A stretch of DNA of 64,000 nucleotides, taken from Vespa crabro (lineage: Eukaryota; Arthropoda; Insecta; Hymenoptera; Vespidae). A program made the translations under genes and the position numbers. The notes under the pieces are model-generated. The model was given only the letters and a program-made list of their open reading frames with translations, searched no databases and was not told the origin of the DNA. The stretch covers positions 1,817,501 to 1,881,500 of the forward strand of contig NC_060961.1 of assembly GCF_910589235.1 (NCBI RefSeq). Reading direction: 5' to 3'. Positions 63,845 to 64,000 of this stretch are shown here, one piece after another (position 1 is the first letter of the stretch; every line of letters begins with the position of its first letter).

Positions 63845-64000
63845 TGAGTTTTACCGTAACTCGTAATATAATTAGTATCTCAATGGCATGGTTCAAGATT
63901 CTTTTGGAGTATAGGAAAAGGGTAGTTGAAAGAAAAAAAAGAATCTCTCTCTTTCTCTCTCTCTCTTTCTCTTTTTTCCTCCTTCTCTTTCTTTTCCCTT
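63488..64000 (+). other. Start of the next intron (incomplete)
   Basis: Begins GTAATT and soon reaches in-frame stops. It contains a GA block (about 63812-63843) and a CT block (about 63943-63972). No further exon is visible before the window ends. Confidence 0.75.

Overview
The window is animal nuclear DNA, probably from an insect and most likely an aculeate hymenopteran (bee, wasp or ant). It is AT-rich but has many CpG dinucleotides, is packed with microsatellites (CT/GA, TA, AAT, GATA, CGT and others), and its only recognisable gene has short exons split by kilobase introns. The clade is an inference from composition and gene type, not from a marker sequence.

The one gene I can support is on the + strand: a Dscam-family immunoglobulin receptor. 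Five consecutive coding exons lie at 32191-32511, 42670-42831, 44032-44181, 56037-56154 and 63244-63487. Their intron phases fit (1, 1, 1, 1, 2, then 0) and they splice into one open frame covering Ig1, Ig2, Ig3 and the first strand of Ig4. The signal-peptide exon was not found upstream, and the rest of the protein (remaining Ig domains, fibronectin repeats, membrane span and tail) must lie beyond position 64000.

The exon boundaries match those around the variable exons 4 and 6 of fly Dscam1. Here the exon-4 counterpart (42670-42831) and exon-6 counterpart (56037-56154) are each single copy, and I saw no alternative copies in the flanking introns. This is therefore a non-hypervariable Dscam paralogue. 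The first intron starts with GC instead of GT.

Layout: 1-32190 has no recognisable coding exon and is either a long 5' intron or intergenic DNA. It is mostly microsatellite with islands of ordinary sequence at about 14241-14680, 17030-17290, 18190-19480, 22200-24110 and 31280-32180. The introns are 10,158, 1,200, 11,855 and 7,089 bp, followed by the start of a fifth. Points of interest outside exons are clusters of short perfect inverted repeats (14248-14640, 31014-31581, 43313-43463), a tandem duplication at about 55376-55760 and a diverged copied block (about 53520 and 55140). No tRNA, rRNA, CRISPR array or intact transposon was recognised. Nearly all long open frames are translations of simple repeats.
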